From Natrinema hispanicum (GTDB taxonomy: Archaea; Halobacteriota; Halobacteria; Halobacteriales; Natrialbaceae): a stretch of DNA of 64,000 nt. The position numbers and the translations under genes were made by a program. Location of the stretch: NCBI RefSeq assembly GCF_004217335.1, contig NZ_SHMP01000006.1:62001-126000 (forward strand), in the 5' to 3' direction. This document shows positions 46,365-55,921 of the stretch, in pieces (the stretch's first letter is position 1; every line of letters starts with the position of its first letter). The notes under the pieces are model-generated. The model saw only the letters and a program-made list of their open reading frames with translations. It searched no databases and was not told the origin of the DNA.

Positions 46365-47536
46365 TCGTCGGCCGTTTCTGTGTCCGCTTTCTCACCCAGC
46401 ACTTCCTCGCGGTGTTCGTCGAGCAGCGGCGCACGACCACGGGGCTTGGGGTTCGTCTCGGTCATCTTGATCGGGTTGCCCGCGATTTCGACGTCCGTGT
46501 CGGCACCGGGCTGTTCGACCGGCACGAGCATGTCCCGCGTGTGGACGTGCGGGTCGTCGAAGATCTCCTCGGTGGTCTGGACCGGCGCGGCTGGCACACG
46601 CCCCTCGAGTTTGTCGACGAGCTCGTCGTTGGTCTGTGCGCGGGTCCACTCGGCGATTTCCTCGCGCAGCGCGTCGCGGTGCTCGAGACGCTCGGGCGTC
46701 GTGGGGTAGTCCTCGGCGAGATCTTCGCGGTCCATCACGTCGCACAGTTCCGCCCAGTGGTTGTTGTTGAACGCGGCGATGACGGCGTAGCCGTCGTCGG
46801 TCTCGAAGGCGTTGTAGGGGAACAGCGTCGGGTGGGAGTTGCCCCGGCGGGTGGGGGCGTCGCCGGTGTAGGACTGCTGGTAGATGGCGCGCTCGGTGAA
46901 GCTGATCATCGAGTCGTACATGCCGGTGTCGACGTACTGGCCCTCACCGGTCTGTTCGCGGTGGTTGACCGCAGCCAGAATGCCGATACAGTTCAGCGTG
47001 GCGGTAAAGAGGTCGCCGACGCCGGGGCCGGTCTTCGTCGGCGGGCCGTCGGGCTGGCCGGTGGTCTCCATGACGCCACCGAGTGCCTGCGCGATGAGGT
47101 CGAAGGAGGGTTGGCCCTGTCGGTCAGTTTCGCCCGTGCGCGGGTCGCCAAAGCCACGGATCGAGGAGTAGATGATGTCCTCGTTGTACTCTGTGAGCGT
47201 TTCGTAGCCCAGCCCGTACTTCTCCATCGTGCCCGAGCGGTAGTTCTCGACGACGATGTCGGCTTCCTCGACGAGCGAGAGGAAATCTTCGCGGTCTTCT
47301 TCCTCGCGGAAGTTCAGCTCGATGCTCTTCTTGCCGCGGTTAACACTCTGGAAGTAGCCACCGTAGGCTTCCTCCTCGGGATCGTCGACGAACGGCGGGT
47401 TCGACCGGATCATATCACCGCCCGGCCGCTCGATCTTGACGACGTCCGCACCGAGGTCCGCGAGTAACATCGTGCAGTACGGCCCAGCCAGCACCTGGGT
47501 CAGATCTAGCACGCGAAGGTTGGAAAGTGCTCCCAT
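46361..47536 (-). CDS. mct: CaiB/BaiF CoA transferase, probably succinyl-CoA:mesaconate CoA transferase
   Basis: This 391-residue class III CoA transferase has VLDLTQVLAGPYCTMLLADLGADVVKIE at the N-terminus, then NRGKKSIELN. The catalytic Asp of the family is expected in the TGMYDSMISF segment (about residue 205). It is divergent from the glutamate mutase genes. That neighbourhood is the haloarchaeal methylaspartate cycle block, so the likely reaction is transfer of CoA from succinyl-CoA to mesaconate. Family is certain; the substrate is inferred from context. Confidence 0.88.
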   Translation of the reverse strand: MGALSNLRVLDLTQVLAGPYCTMLLADLGADVVKIERPGGDMIRSNPPFVDDPEEEAYGGYFQSVNRGKKSIELNFREEEDREDFLSLVEEADIVVENYRSGTMEKYGLGYETLTEYNEDIIYSSIRGFGDPRTGETDRQGQPSFDLIAQALGGVMETTGQPDGPPTKTGPGVGDLFTATLNCIGILAAVNHREQTGEGQYVDTGMYDSMISFTERAIYQQSYTGDAPTRRGNSHPTLFPYNAFETDDGYAVIAAFNNNHWAELCDVMDREDLAEDYPTTPERLEHRDALREEIAEWTRAQTNDELVDKLEGRVPAAPVQTTEEIFDDPHVHTRDMLVPVEQPGADTDVEIAGNPIKMTETNPKPRGRAPLLDEHREEVLGEKADTETADD

Positions 47537-47681
47537 ATCTGTACGCCTTCCTTACGAAACCATCCCCAAAACCCTTACCATCGATCATGAAGTTGGTCCG
47601 CTGTACCGCGGTTAGTGGGAACACTCACCATTTGGACACTCATAGGATGTTTAAAGAATATTATCATGGAAGATCATTAAG

Positions 47682-47687
47682 TTTATA
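47682..47687 (+). promoter_or_regulatory. TATA box of the methylaspartate-cycle operon
   Basis: TTTATA is centred about 27 bases before 47711, 4 bases ahead of the mutase S ATG (47715). Confidence 0.6.
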
Positions 47688-47714
47688 CCCACGTTCCTCA
47701 TGGTTCTGCATACG

Positions 47715-48155
47715 ATGTCCCAAACGGTCGTCCTCGGCGTGATTGGCTCCGATGCCCACGTCGTTGGCATCACAATCTTAGAGCAAGCCTTCAGTGCAGC
47801 CGGCTTCGATGTCGTGAACCTCGGCGTCCAAACCTCCCAAGAGGAGTTCGCCGAAGCCGCGGTAGCCCACGACGCACAGGCTGTACTGGTCTCCTCGCTC
47901 TACGGCCACGCCGAGCAGGACTGCCAGGGATTCCATGACGTCCTCGAAGCGGCGGGTGTCGACGCCGTCAGCTACATCGGCGGCAACCTCGCTGTCGGAC
48001 AGGACGACTTCGAGCAAACTCGGAAGACGTTCCGGGAGCTCGGCTTCGATCGCGTCTTCGACTCTGAAACCGACCCCGAAGACGCGATCGCTGCGCTGCG
48101 TGAAGACCTCGAGATCACTCCGACCGAGTCGGAACGCGCAACTATTAGTTCTTAG
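47715..48155 (+). CDS. glmS: Methylaspartate (glutamate) mutase small subunit S
   Basis: This 146-residue B12-binding subunit has the signature VIGSDAHVVG (DxHxxG; His ligates cobalt), then GVQTSQEEF and SSLYGHAEQD with the SxL motif and IGGNLAVG (GG motif). With the epsilon subunit it interconverts L-glutamate and threo-3-methylaspartate. The ATG at 47700 is upstream of the predicted transcription start from the TTTATA box (47682-47687), so 47715 is preferred. First gene of the operon; 8 bases before glmE. Confidence 0.96.
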   Translation: MSQTVVLGVIGSDAHVVGITILEQAFSAAGFDVVNLGVQTSQEEFAEAAVAHDAQAVLVSSLYGHAEQDCQGFHDVLEAAGVDAVSYIGGNLAVGQDDFEQTRKTFRELGFDRVFDSETDPEDAIAALREDLEITPTESERATISS

Positions 48156-48163
48156 ATGTCTAG

Positions 48164-49597
48164 ATGATACGAGACGAACGCATACCATCCGACGAGCTAC
48201 AGCGTATCGACGAAGAGATCCGGTCGAACTGGCCGACGGGAGCCGATGTCGACTTCGAAGAAGCGATCGAGTACCACGAATCGCTGCCCGAACACAAGCG
48301 ATTCGCCGACGTGCTCGAGTCGGCGGACAAACCGCTGCTCCAGCCACGAGCCGGTGTGCCTCGGCTCGACGACCAGATCGAACTGCTGGAGTATCTCCAC
48401 CAGGAGGGGCAGGCCGATCTGCTGCCGACCACCATCGACTCGTACACGCGTGACAACGAGTACGAAAAGGCCCAGCAGGGCTTAGAGAAGGCCCGCGAGA
48501 CCGGCGACGACACCCTGAACGGCTTCCCGGCCGTCAACCACGGTGTCGAGGGCTGCCGGAAACTGATCGACGCGATCGACGCGCCGATCGAGGTCCGTCA
48601 CGGCACGCCGGACGCCCGGCTGCTGGCGGCGATCACCTTCGCCGGCGGCTTCCAGAGCTTCGAGGGTGGCCCGATCTCCTACAACATTCCGTACACCAAA
48701 CGCCACGGCCTCGAGGAGACGATCAAGCGCTGGCAGTTCGTCGACCGGCTGGCCGGTGCCTACACCGAACGCGGCATTCGGATCAACCGCGAGCCGTTCG
48801 GCCCACTGACCGGCACGCTGGTGCCGCCATCGATCGCGATCGCGATCATGCTGGTCGAGGGCAAGCTGGCCGCGACCCAGGGCGTGCGGTCGCTCACGCT
48901 GGGCTACGGACAGGTCGGCAACGTCGTCCAAGACGTCGCCGCCCTGAACGCGCTCAAGAAGCTCGGCAACGAGTACCTGCCCGATGATGTCGTCGTCACC
49001 ACTGTCTTCCACGAGTGGATGGGCGGGTTCCCGCCGGACGAGGCCCGTGCCAACGGCGTCATCAGCCTCGGCGGCATGACCGCTGCCATCGCTCAGCCGG
49101 ACAAGGTCATCACCAAGTCGCCCCAGGAGTTCCAGGGGGTTCCGACCAAGGAGGCAAACGCCTCGGGCCTGCGCACGACGCGTCAGGTCATCGACATGGC
49201 CATCGAACAGAAGATCGACATCGACGGCATCGCGGAGGAACAGGATCTCATCGAGCGCGAGACCCGCTGTCTGATGGATACGATCTTCGAACACGGCGAC
49301 GGCGACGTCGTTCAGGGCACGCTCAAGGCCTTCGACTCCGGTGCGCTCGACGTGCCGTTTGCACCCAGTGACAGCGCGAAGGGGGCTGTCCTCCCAGCGC
49401 GGGACGACGACGGTCGCGTCCGCATCTTCGAGTGGGCCGACCTCGCGATGGACGACGATATCAAGGAGATTCACAAGGCTCGACTCTCGCAACGCGCCAC
49501 GACCGAGGGCCGCGACCAGTCGTTCCGGATGGTCGCGGACGACGTCGACGCGATTAGTGACGGAAAGCTCATCGGCCGCCCACAGGGGGACGTCTAA
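48164..49597 (+). CDS. glmE: Methylaspartate (glutamate) mutase epsilon subunit
   Basis: This 477-residue catalytic subunit carries the TIM-barrel active site of coenzyme-B12-dependent glutamate mutase, with QLL-type contacts (PRAGVPRLDDQIELLEYLH), VNHGVEGCRKL, RHGTPDARLL, and FEGGPISYNIPYTKRH. It pairs with the S subunit just upstream (8-base gap) and is followed 2 bases later by mal. Length matches the family (about 480). First committed step of the methylaspartate cycle: L-glutamate to methylaspartate. Confidence 0.97.
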   Translation: MIRDERIPSDELQRIDEEIRSNWPTGADVDFEEAIEYHESLPEHKRFADVLESADKPLLQPRAGVPRLDDQIELLEYLHQEGQADLLPTTIDSYTRDNEYEKAQQGLEKARETGDDTLNGFPAVNHGVEGCRKLIDAIDAPIEVRHGTPDARLLAAITFAGGFQSFEGGPISYNIPYTKRHGLEETIKRWQFVDRLAGAYTERGIRINREPFGPLTGTLVPPSIAIAIMLVEGKLAATQGVRSLTLGYGQVGNVVQDVAALNALKKLGNEYLPDDVVVTTVFHEWMGGFPPDEARANGVISLGGMTAAIAQPDKVITKSPQEFQGVPTKEANASGLRTTRQVIDMAIEQKIDIDGIAEEQDLIERETRCLMDTIFEHGDGDVVQGTLKAFDSGALDVPFAPSDSAKGAVLPARDDDGRVRIFEWADLAMDDDIKEIHKARLSQRATTEGRDQSFRMVADDVDAISDGKLIGRPQGDV

Positions 49598-49599
49598 CA

Positions 49600-50874
49600 A
49601 TGGAAATTACAGGAATTTACGCCACGCCCGGCTACTCCGGGTTCTTCTTCGACGACCAGCGCGCGATCAAGCAGGGAGCAGAACACGACGGCTTCACCTA
49701 CGAGGGTGAACCGGTCACCGACGGCTTCGACGAGATTCGCCAGGCCGGCGAGTCGATCGTCGTCGACGTCGAACTCGCAGACGGGACCGTCGCCCGCGGC
49801 GACTGTGCCGCGGTCCAGTACTCCGGTGCCGGCGGGCGTGACCCGCTCTTTAAAGCCGAGGAGTACGCCCCCGTCATCGAGGGTCCCGTTGCCGACGAAC
49901 TCGAGGGCCGTGACGCCACCGACTTCCTCGACAACGCCGAGTTGCTCGAGGAAATGGAAGTCGACGGCGACCGCCTGCACACGGCGATCCGCTACGGCGT
50001 CTCACAGGCGCTACTCGGCGCGGCAGCCGAAGCCGAGAACACGACGAAGACGGACGTCATGGCCGACGCGCTGGGTACCGAACCCGCGACGGAGCCGGTC
50101 CCCGTCTTCGGCCAGTCCGGCGACGACCGCTATACCAACACCGAGAAGATGTTCATCAAGGGTGTGCCGGTCCTGCCCCACGCGCTCATCAATAGCGTCG
50201 AGAAGATCGGCGAGAACGGCGAGACCTTACTCGAGTACGTCGAGTGGCTCGTCGAGCGCTCGCAGGAGCTCGGTCCCAAGGACTACGATCCGCGCTTCCA
50301 CATCGACGTCTACGGAATGATCGGCGAGATCTTCGGCGCGCCGTACGACCGCGACGAAGTGGTGGACTACTTCGCCGCGCTCGAGGAAGCCGCCGCACCG
50401 TACCCGATTCAGATCGAGGGGCCGATGGACGTCGGCAACCGCGAAGACCAGATCGCGGCGATGGTCGAGCTCCGCGAAGGGCTTGCCGAGGCCGATGTCG
50501 ACGTCGACATCGTCGCCGACGAGTGGTGTAACACCTTCGAGGACGTGCAGGCGTTCGTCGACGCTGGCGCGGCCGACCTCGTGCAGGTGAAGACGCCCGA
50601 CCTCGGTGGCATCCACCGCAGCGGACAGGCGGTTCGCTACTGTGAGGGCACCGACACGCGGGCCTACCTCGGTGGGACCTGCAACGAGACGGAAACCTCC
50701 GCGCGTGCCTGCGCTCACGTCGCACTCGCGACCAACGCCGCGCAGGTGCTCGCAAAGCCCGGCATGGGCTTCGACGAGGGGTACATGATCGTCGAAAACG
50801 AGATGCGACGAACGATCGCGCGACGAGCACGCAACCAGCCACAACAGACTGACGAGGTGACTGCAGATGACTGA
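49600..50874 (+). CDS. mal: Methylaspartate ammonia-lyase
   Basis: This 424-residue enolase-superfamily enzyme removes ammonia from methylaspartate to give mesaconate. It has the N-terminal capping domain, then the barrel with FHIDVYGMIGE, IEGPMDVGNRE, VADEWCNTFEDVQAFVDAGAADLVQVKTPDLGG (metal ligands and the catalytic Lys), and GGTCNETETSARACAHVALA. Gene order matches the pathway order: mutase S, mutase E, lyase. Its end overlaps the start of the hydratase gene by 8 bases. Confidence 0.97.
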   Translation: MEITGIYATPGYSGFFFDDQRAIKQGAEHDGFTYEGEPVTDGFDEIRQAGESIVVDVELADGTVARGDCAAVQYSGAGGRDPLFKAEEYAPVIEGPVADELEGRDATDFLDNAELLEEMEVDGDRLHTAIRYGVSQALLGAAAEAENTTKTDVMADALGTEPATEPVPVFGQSGDDRYTNTEKMFIKGVPVLPHALINSVEKIGENGETLLEYVEWLVERSQELGPKDYDPRFHIDVYGMIGEIFGAPYDRDEVVDYFAALEEAAAPYPIQIEGPMDVGNREDQIAAMVELREGLAEADVDVDIVADEWCNTFEDVQAFVDAGAADLVQVKTPDLGGIHRSGQAVRYCEGTDTRAYLGGTCNETETSARACAHVALATNAAQVLAKPGMGFDEGYMIVENEMRRTIARRARNQPQQTDEVTADD

Positions 50875-51931
50875 TTGGACAGATCCCGATACGTTCGCAC
50901 AGGCACTCGAGCAAGTCGAAACCAAAGAGAAGGGGAACTGCTTCGAGGACTTCGAAGAGGGGGACATCATCGAGCACGATCCCGGCCTGACGCTCACCCA
51001 GTTCGGCAACGAACAGTGGATGGGCCAGACGCTCAACCACGATCCTGCCTACTGGCGCACCGACGCCGCCGAAGCACGGGGCTTCGAGGAGCCGCCGGTC
51101 CACCCCGACTATCTGACCGCCGCGACGCTTGGCATCACCGTCGAAGACCTGAGTGAGAAGGGTGGGTACTTTCTCGGTCGCACCGACGTTCGCTTCCCTG
51201 GCACGCCGGTCTATACGGGCACCGAACTCCACGTCGAAAGCGAGGTCGTCAACCGCGCTACCTCGAGTTCCCGACCCGAGTACGGCATCGTTTCGTGGCG
51301 CACCCGCGGGAAAGACGCCGAAACCGGCGAGGTGCTGTGTTCCTACGAGCGCACCAACATGATCCCGCGTCGCGAGCCCGTTGCGACCGACGGGAGTGGA
51401 GCCGCCGCTGCCGAGGAGGAAGACGACGGACCCGACCTCCCCGACGAGTTCATCGCCCCCGAAGGCGGCTACTTCGAGGACTTCGTTGCGGCGCTCGAGG
51501 AAGCCGACGACCAAAACGCTGCCGTCGCCTACCGCCACGAACGCGGTCGCACGCAGGACGACGTGACCGTCGCCTCCCTGCCGCTGGCGACGCTCAACAC
51601 GGCCAAACAACACCACAACGTCGACGTGATGTCCGACTCTCCCTCCGGTGACATCGTCACCTACGGTGACGTGACCCGCTCGACGGCGCTCGGTCACGCT
51701 CGCTCGGACGAGCAGACCTGGCGCGAAGTCGGCTTCGACGACGAATCGTTCCACACATTCGTCGCCGTCGGCGACACCGTCTACGCCTTTACGCGCGTCC
51801 TCGAGGCCGAAGACGACGCCTCGAGCGACAAAGCCGGTACCGTCACCTTCGAACACATCGCGTTCAACCAGGACGACGAACCTGTCTACTCGGGAACGCG
51901 AACCGCGGAGATTCGAAAGCGTTCTAACTAA
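50867..51931 (+). CDS. mch: Mesaconyl-CoA hydratase (MaoC-like)
   Basis: This 354-residue protein has two hot-dog (MaoC) domains. The first has GNCFEDFEEGDIIEHDPGLTLT, the second an equivalent GGYFEDFVAALEEADDQ. The family substrate-binding Asp/His pattern is present. An acidic linker with EEEDDGPDLPDEF joins them. It hydrates mesaconyl-CoA to beta-methylmalyl-CoA. Overlaps mal by 8 bases, so it is translationally coupled. Assignment follows the well-described Haloarcula pathway and this gene order. Confidence 0.93.
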   Translation: MTDWTDPDTFAQALEQVETKEKGNCFEDFEEGDIIEHDPGLTLTQFGNEQWMGQTLNHDPAYWRTDAAEARGFEEPPVHPDYLTAATLGITVEDLSEKGGYFLGRTDVRFPGTPVYTGTELHVESEVVNRATSSSRPEYGIVSWRTRGKDAETGEVLCSYERTNMIPRREPVATDGSGAAAAEEEDDGPDLPDEFIAPEGGYFEDFVAALEEADDQNAAVAYRHERGRTQDDVTVASLPLATLNTAKQHHNVDVMSDSPSGDIVTYGDVTRSTALGHARSDEQTWREVGFDDESFHTFVAVGDTVYAFTRVLEAEDDASSDKAGTVTFEHIAFNQDDEPVYSGTRTAEIRKRSN

Positions 51932-51978
51932 CACGATCGATCGTTACAAACGACCGCAGACGACTACCAATTCAAATC

Positions 51979-53022
51979 ATGACTGACGACATTCGACTCT
52001 GCCGTACGTTCCAGACTGCACCGGCCGCCGTTCCAAAAGACGACTCCGCGAAGTACCTGCGCTCGGGCCTTGAGGCCGAGGGCTTCCAGGCTCCCGACTG
52101 GCTCGTCCCCGACATGGAAGACGGCACCGCGCCGAACATGAAAGACGAGGGCCTCGAGAACACGATCGACCTCATCCCGGACTACGACTTCCCCGGCGAG
52201 ATCTGGCCCCGCGTCGAATGGAGCTACGAGGACGCCTCGTTCCGTGACCGCGGTCGCGAACAGATCGACCAGCTCGTGAGCGAGATCGGCGACCACATCG
52301 ACGGCGTCGTCGTGCCGAAGGTCGGCCGCGTCGAAGACGTCAAGCGCGCCGCCGAGGCTGTCGCCGAAGCCGAGTCCGAACACGGGTACGAGGACGGCTC
52401 GATCAAGCTCTCGGTCATCGTCGAAACCGGCCGTGCTCGCTCGGATCTGCGCGACATCGCCAAGTTCGGTGCAGACTCTCGGCTGACCGCACTCGTCTTC
52501 GGCCCCGTTGACTACGCGGCCGAACTCGGCGCGCGTGACCTCGGTGACGGCCGCCCGCGCTGGGACGGTCTCCTCGAGCGCCTCTCGAACGAAGCCAGCG
52601 CTGCTGACCTGCTCTGTATCGGTGGTCCCTTCGACGACCTGTTCAAAGAGCGCGCCGGCCTGACCTACTACAACGCCGACGCCTACGCCGACCAGGTCGA
52701 ACACGAAGCCCACCTCGGCCTCGACGGCTCCTGGTCGCTGTACCCAAAGCAGACGATTCAGGCAAACACCGTCCACATGCCCACGCCCGAGGAACTCGAG
52801 CGTGACGTGAGCAAGATCGAACGCTTCAACGAGGCCAAGGCCGAGGGCACCGGCGCGGTCACGCTCGACGGCCAGATGGTCGACGAAGCGACGTTCAAGG
52901 TCTTCCGCAACACGGTCCAGCAGGTCCGTGCGATCGACGAGACCCGCCCCGCACAGACCGAAGAATACTACGACGAAGACCTGCTCGAGCGCGCTCGCGA
53001 CCTCGAGCTGTCGTACACGTAA
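51979..53022 (+). CDS. HpcH/HpaI (CitE-like) lyase, probably beta-methylmalyl-CoA lyase
   Basis: This 347-residue TIM-barrel protein has FQTAPAAVPKDDSAKYLRSGLEAEG and the metal/acid region VPDMEDGTAPNMKDEGLENT, then VVPKVGRVEDV and SVIVETGRAR, where Glu and Asp bind Mg2+. ALVFGPVDYAAELGARD is a CitE-type substrate region. In the methylaspartate cycle a lyase of this family splits beta-methylmalyl-CoA to glyoxylate and propionyl-CoA. It is the last gene of the block and is followed by a seven-T run (53066-53072). Confidence 0.9.
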   Translation: MTDDIRLCRTFQTAPAAVPKDDSAKYLRSGLEAEGFQAPDWLVPDMEDGTAPNMKDEGLENTIDLIPDYDFPGEIWPRVEWSYEDASFRDRGREQIDQLVSEIGDHIDGVVVPKVGRVEDVKRAAEAVAEAESEHGYEDGSIKLSVIVETGRARSDLRDIAKFGADSRLTALVFGPVDYAAELGARDLGDGRPRWDGLLERLSNEASAADLLCIGGPFDDLFKERAGLTYYNADAYADQVEHEAHLGLDGSWSLYPKQTIQANTVHMPTPEELERDVSKIERFNEAKAEGTGAVTLDGQMVDEATFKVFRNTVQQVRAIDETRPAQTEEYYDEDLLERARDLELSYT

Positions 53023-53065
53023 CGCGCACAATCGGCGGCTGATTGCGATTTCACTCGCGGTTTCG

Positions 53066-53072
53066 TTTTTTT
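53066..53072 (+). terminator. Oligo-T terminator after the methylaspartate-cycle operon
   Basis: A run of seven T bases begins 44 bases after the lyase stop codon and before the convergent thiI gene. Confidence 0.55.
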
Positions 53073-53113
53073 ACAGTCGGTGTGATGCGGAGACGCGTCT
53101 GTTGGACCCAGCG

Positions 53114-54292
53114 TTATGGAGCGACCAGCGTTGCGTCCGCGGCCGCTGCCGCGGCGCGCTCGAGTAAGTCGCCGGGCTCGGCTGCGAGCAGCGGCTCGAG
53201 GCGGGCGTTGGTCTCGACGCGGCCAGGTGTGACACGGTTGCAGCCGGCATCGATCGTCGAATCAGTAAACGTCCCGATCTCGCGGGCTTTCGCGACGATG
53301 TCTGCTTTGTCCCACGTCAGCAGTGGCCGGTGGATCGGGAGCCGTGTCGCACGGCTGGTTACCCCGAGATTGCGGACGGTCTGGCTGGATTTCTGGCCGG
53401 CTGCCTCACCGGTGACGATACCGTTGGCGTTGACGCGGTCGGCCAGCGTTTCGGCGGCGCGGTAGAAAAAGCGACGCAGCGAAAGCATCCGGCCCTGTTC
53501 CATCTCATTGACCAGCAGCTCAACCGTCTCACCGCCCGGAATCCGGTAGACGTGCATGTCGAAGTTCGGTGCGTACGTCGAGAGGATCCGGACAGTCTCC
53601 ATCGCACGTGCTTCGTGGTCGATGCCGCCGTAATCACCGAGATCGACGTAGGCCGGGACGACCGGGCTGCCACGGCGCATCATCTCGTAGGCCGCGACCG
53701 GCGAGTCGATGCCGCCGCTGACCAGCGCGATGACCGGCTCCTGTGAGCCAAGCGGGAGTCCACCCGGTCCAGGGACCGTCTCGAGATAGATGAAGGTCAG
53801 ATCCTGGCGGACTTCGACGCCAAAAGTCAGGTCGGGATCGTCGAGGTCGACTTCGGGCTCGAAGTCGTCTTCAACGGCCTCCCAGATGGCAGTCCCGCCC
53901 TCGCGAGCTATGTCCTCGCTATCGTAGGGCAGGGTCTTGTCGGCGCGGCGAGCGTCGACGGCGAACGTCCCACCGTTGTAGCACGCGCGGGCGGTCTCCT
54001 CGAGGGCTTCGATGATCCGTGCTTTCTCGGTGCTGACGACCAGGGCGGGACTCGCGGAGACGACGCCGAAGGCGTCCGTGACGGCGTCGGTCGCGTCCTC
54101 GATGGCGTCTTCGCGCGTGTGAATCAACGGCCGATTCCACCGGCGTTCGACCTCGCCGGGAATCGAGCGGTCAGCGAGGAGGGCCTCGATGTTTTCGACG
54201 AGGAGCCCCTCCATGTACCGCTTGACGGTGTTGCTCTTGGTGTTGACGTCCCCATGACGGACGAGGACGGTGTCGGCTCCCGGGGGATGCAT
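53114..54292 (-). CDS. thiI: tRNA 4-thiouridine synthase ThiI-like
   Basis: This 392-residue protein has an N-terminal ferredoxin-like plus THUMP region (about 1-165), with VLVRHGDVNTKSNTVKRYME as the start, then a PP-loop ATPase with the pyrophosphate motif LVSGGIDSPVAA (near 190). GEAAGQKSSQT and FTDSTIDAGCNRV follow; Cys in the latter is at the position of the reactive Cys of archaeal proteins. The C-terminal rhodanese domain of E. coli ThiI is absent, as in other archaea. It adds sulfur to U8 of tRNA. Confidence 0.94.
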   Translation of the reverse strand: MHPPGADTVLVRHGDVNTKSNTVKRYMEGLLVENIEALLADRSIPGEVERRWNRPLIHTREDAIEDATDAVTDAFGVVSASPALVVSTEKARIIEALEETARACYNGGTFAVDARRADKTLPYDSEDIAREGGTAIWEAVEDDFEPEVDLDDPDLTFGVEVRQDLTFIYLETVPGPGGLPLGSQEPVIALVSGGIDSPVAAYEMMRRGSPVVPAYVDLGDYGGIDHEARAMETVRILSTYAPNFDMHVYRIPGGETVELLVNEMEQGRMLSLRRFFYRAAETLADRVNANGIVTGEAAGQKSSQTVRNLGVTSRATRLPIHRPLLTWDKADIVAKAREIGTFTDSTIDAGCNRVTPGRVETNARLEPLLAAEPGDLLERAAAAAADATLVAP

Positions 54293-54373
54293 GGGCTGTG
54301 ATAGATGGTTGCGACTATAAGGGGATTACGAGGTGCGTATCGGTCTCGAGCGGTCGAGGACAGGCCCACCGTC

Positions 54374-55630
54374 TCAGACGGCCGACTCGTCGACCGTCGG
54401 ACTCAGACTCCCAGTATAGGTGTAGATCCCGACGACGAGTACGATACCGGCCAGTAGCGGAATGACGGCACTGAGCGCATAGAGCACGTCGAAGCCGATC
54501 GCGTCCGCGAAGGGTAGTGAGATCAATGGGCCGAGCGCACCGCCGACGTCACCGAAGACGTTGTTGGTCCCCATCGCCCGCCCCATACGGTCCTCGGGTG
54601 TAAGGTCCGCCAGCAGAGCAGTCAGGGGGCCGCCGACGCCGCCCTGTCCCGCGCCGATCAGCGTACAGCCGGCGACGACGATTGCAAGCGAGTGTGCAAC
54701 CGTCAGGACCGCGAACCCGGCACAGCTCGTCACGAGAAAGGCGAGGAGAACCGGAACCCGAGCGCCGACGCTGTCGCTGATTTTGCCACCGGAGATCGTG
54801 AAAACGGCTCCCGAAAGCGCCGAGACAGCCATCAGCAGGCCGGACGTGCCCTGTTCGCCGTAGTCGATGCCGATTCTCGCGAGCTCGACGGCGAGCGTCA
54901 TCGATTCGGCCTCGAGATACAACACGAGCGTCGAGAACAGCACGCCGAAGTACGCGAAGTAGAGCCCGAAGTTGACGAGCCCGATGGTGAGCGCAGGCAG
55001 GGTGGTCTCGACGTCCCACGGTCTGACCGACGAGTCGGGGCTGTCGACGTGGGTTTCGGGGACGATGGCGTACGCAATGACGCTCGCGAGCCCGGCAAAC
55101 GAGGCTGCGAGGACGAACGCAGCGACGTTGCTGTAGACTTCGCTGACGATCCCACCGAGGACCATGCCGGCGGGGAAGCCGAACGTGATTCCGGCGCGGA
55201 CGATGCCCATGCTCGTCCCGCGTGAGTCTGCCTCGCTGATGTCGGCGGTAATCGTATACGCCGTCGCGAACACGAGGGCGCTGCCGACGCCCCACAGGAT
55301 CCGCGCGAGGACGAACCAGAACTCGGGCATCGCAGACGTAATCGCGACCACGTAGCCGGCGGTCGCAGCACCCTCGATGGCAAGCCCCGCAACGAACGGC
55401 TTTCGGGTACCGATCCGATCGACGAGCACGCCGGCGGGCGCGTTCGCAAACAGCCGCGTCCAGCGATTCGCCGAGAGGATAACGCCGACCATGAACGCCG
55501 AAATCCCGAGCACCTCACCGAGATTCGGCAGGATCGGAAAGACGACACCACCGCCGAAACCGACGAAGAAGGTACTCGCAACGACGGCGTAGACGACCGA
55601 GCGGGCGTCGTCTCGACTCGAGTTAGACAC
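54374..55630 (-). CDS. Major facilitator superfamily transporter
   Basis: This 418-residue protein has twelve hydrophobic segments. The conserved MFS motif A-like NRWTRLFANAPAGVLVDRIGTRKPF lies between helices 2 and 3, and the motif repeats in the second half (GGKISDSVGARVPV). The C-terminus is short. The substrate cannot be told; MFS drug/sugar exporters of this length are common. It ends 81 bases before the start of the thiI gene and is transcribed in the same direction. Confidence 0.93.
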   Translation of the reverse strand: MSNSSRDDARSVVYAVVASTFFVGFGGGVVFPILPNLGEVLGISAFMVGVILSANRWTRLFANAPAGVLVDRIGTRKPFVAGLAIEGAATAGYVVAITSAMPEFWFVLARILWGVGSALVFATAYTITADISEADSRGTSMGIVRAGITFGFPAGMVLGGIVSEVYSNVAAFVLAASFAGLASVIAYAIVPETHVDSPDSSVRPWDVETTLPALTIGLVNFGLYFAYFGVLFSTLVLYLEAESMTLAVELARIGIDYGEQGTSGLLMAVSALSGAVFTISGGKISDSVGARVPVLLAFLVTSCAGFAVLTVAHSLAIVVAGCTLIGAGQGGVGGPLTALLADLTPEDRMGRAMGTNNVFGDVGGALGPLISLPFADAIGFDVLYALSAVIPLLAGIVLVVGIYTYTGSLSPTVDESAV

Positions 55631-55921
55631 GAGTAGTCACGATGGGTTTGGAGCGCACACTGGATTCCGACGAGTTTCGATTCGGATGGCGATACGTGTG
55701 AGCAGTGGTTATGTATTCCGACACATCGTCCAGCCCAGTTCGGGCGTGGGCCGACGCGTCGACGTGGATCGAAAAGCCCAGTCGAACGATGATGTCGGAC
55801 CTCGATACGGTCTGGTATCACTGTATCCCGGCACACCCGCAACGGGTCGCGGGTGTGTCGGAACTGACTGGTCGGTGCTCCTACGTGAGTGTGACCGAGC
55901 TGCGACTCGAGACGACCGGGG
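55631..55921. other. Intergenic stretch carrying repeat copy B
   Basis: The stretch upstream of the MFS gene holds the palindromic repeat (55804-55880) and otherwise no supported gene. An AT-rich tract near 55705-55730 may include the MFS promoter. Confidence 0.5.
55804..55880 (+). repeat. Palindromic intergenic repeat, copy B
   Basis: The inner stem CACACCCGC (55832-55840) / GCGGGTGTG (55849-55857) is perfect, with loop AACGGGTC. The flanks ATACGGTCTGGTATC and GGAACTGACTGG match copy A (14265-14350). It lies just after the stop of the SAM synthetase gene (in its direction), in the same position relative to a gene end as copy A. Confidence 0.75.

Noticed and set aside
50189..51934. Long minus-strand open frame across mal and mch
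   Set aside because: Antisense shadow with Arg-rich C-terminus; both plus-strand genes are well supported.
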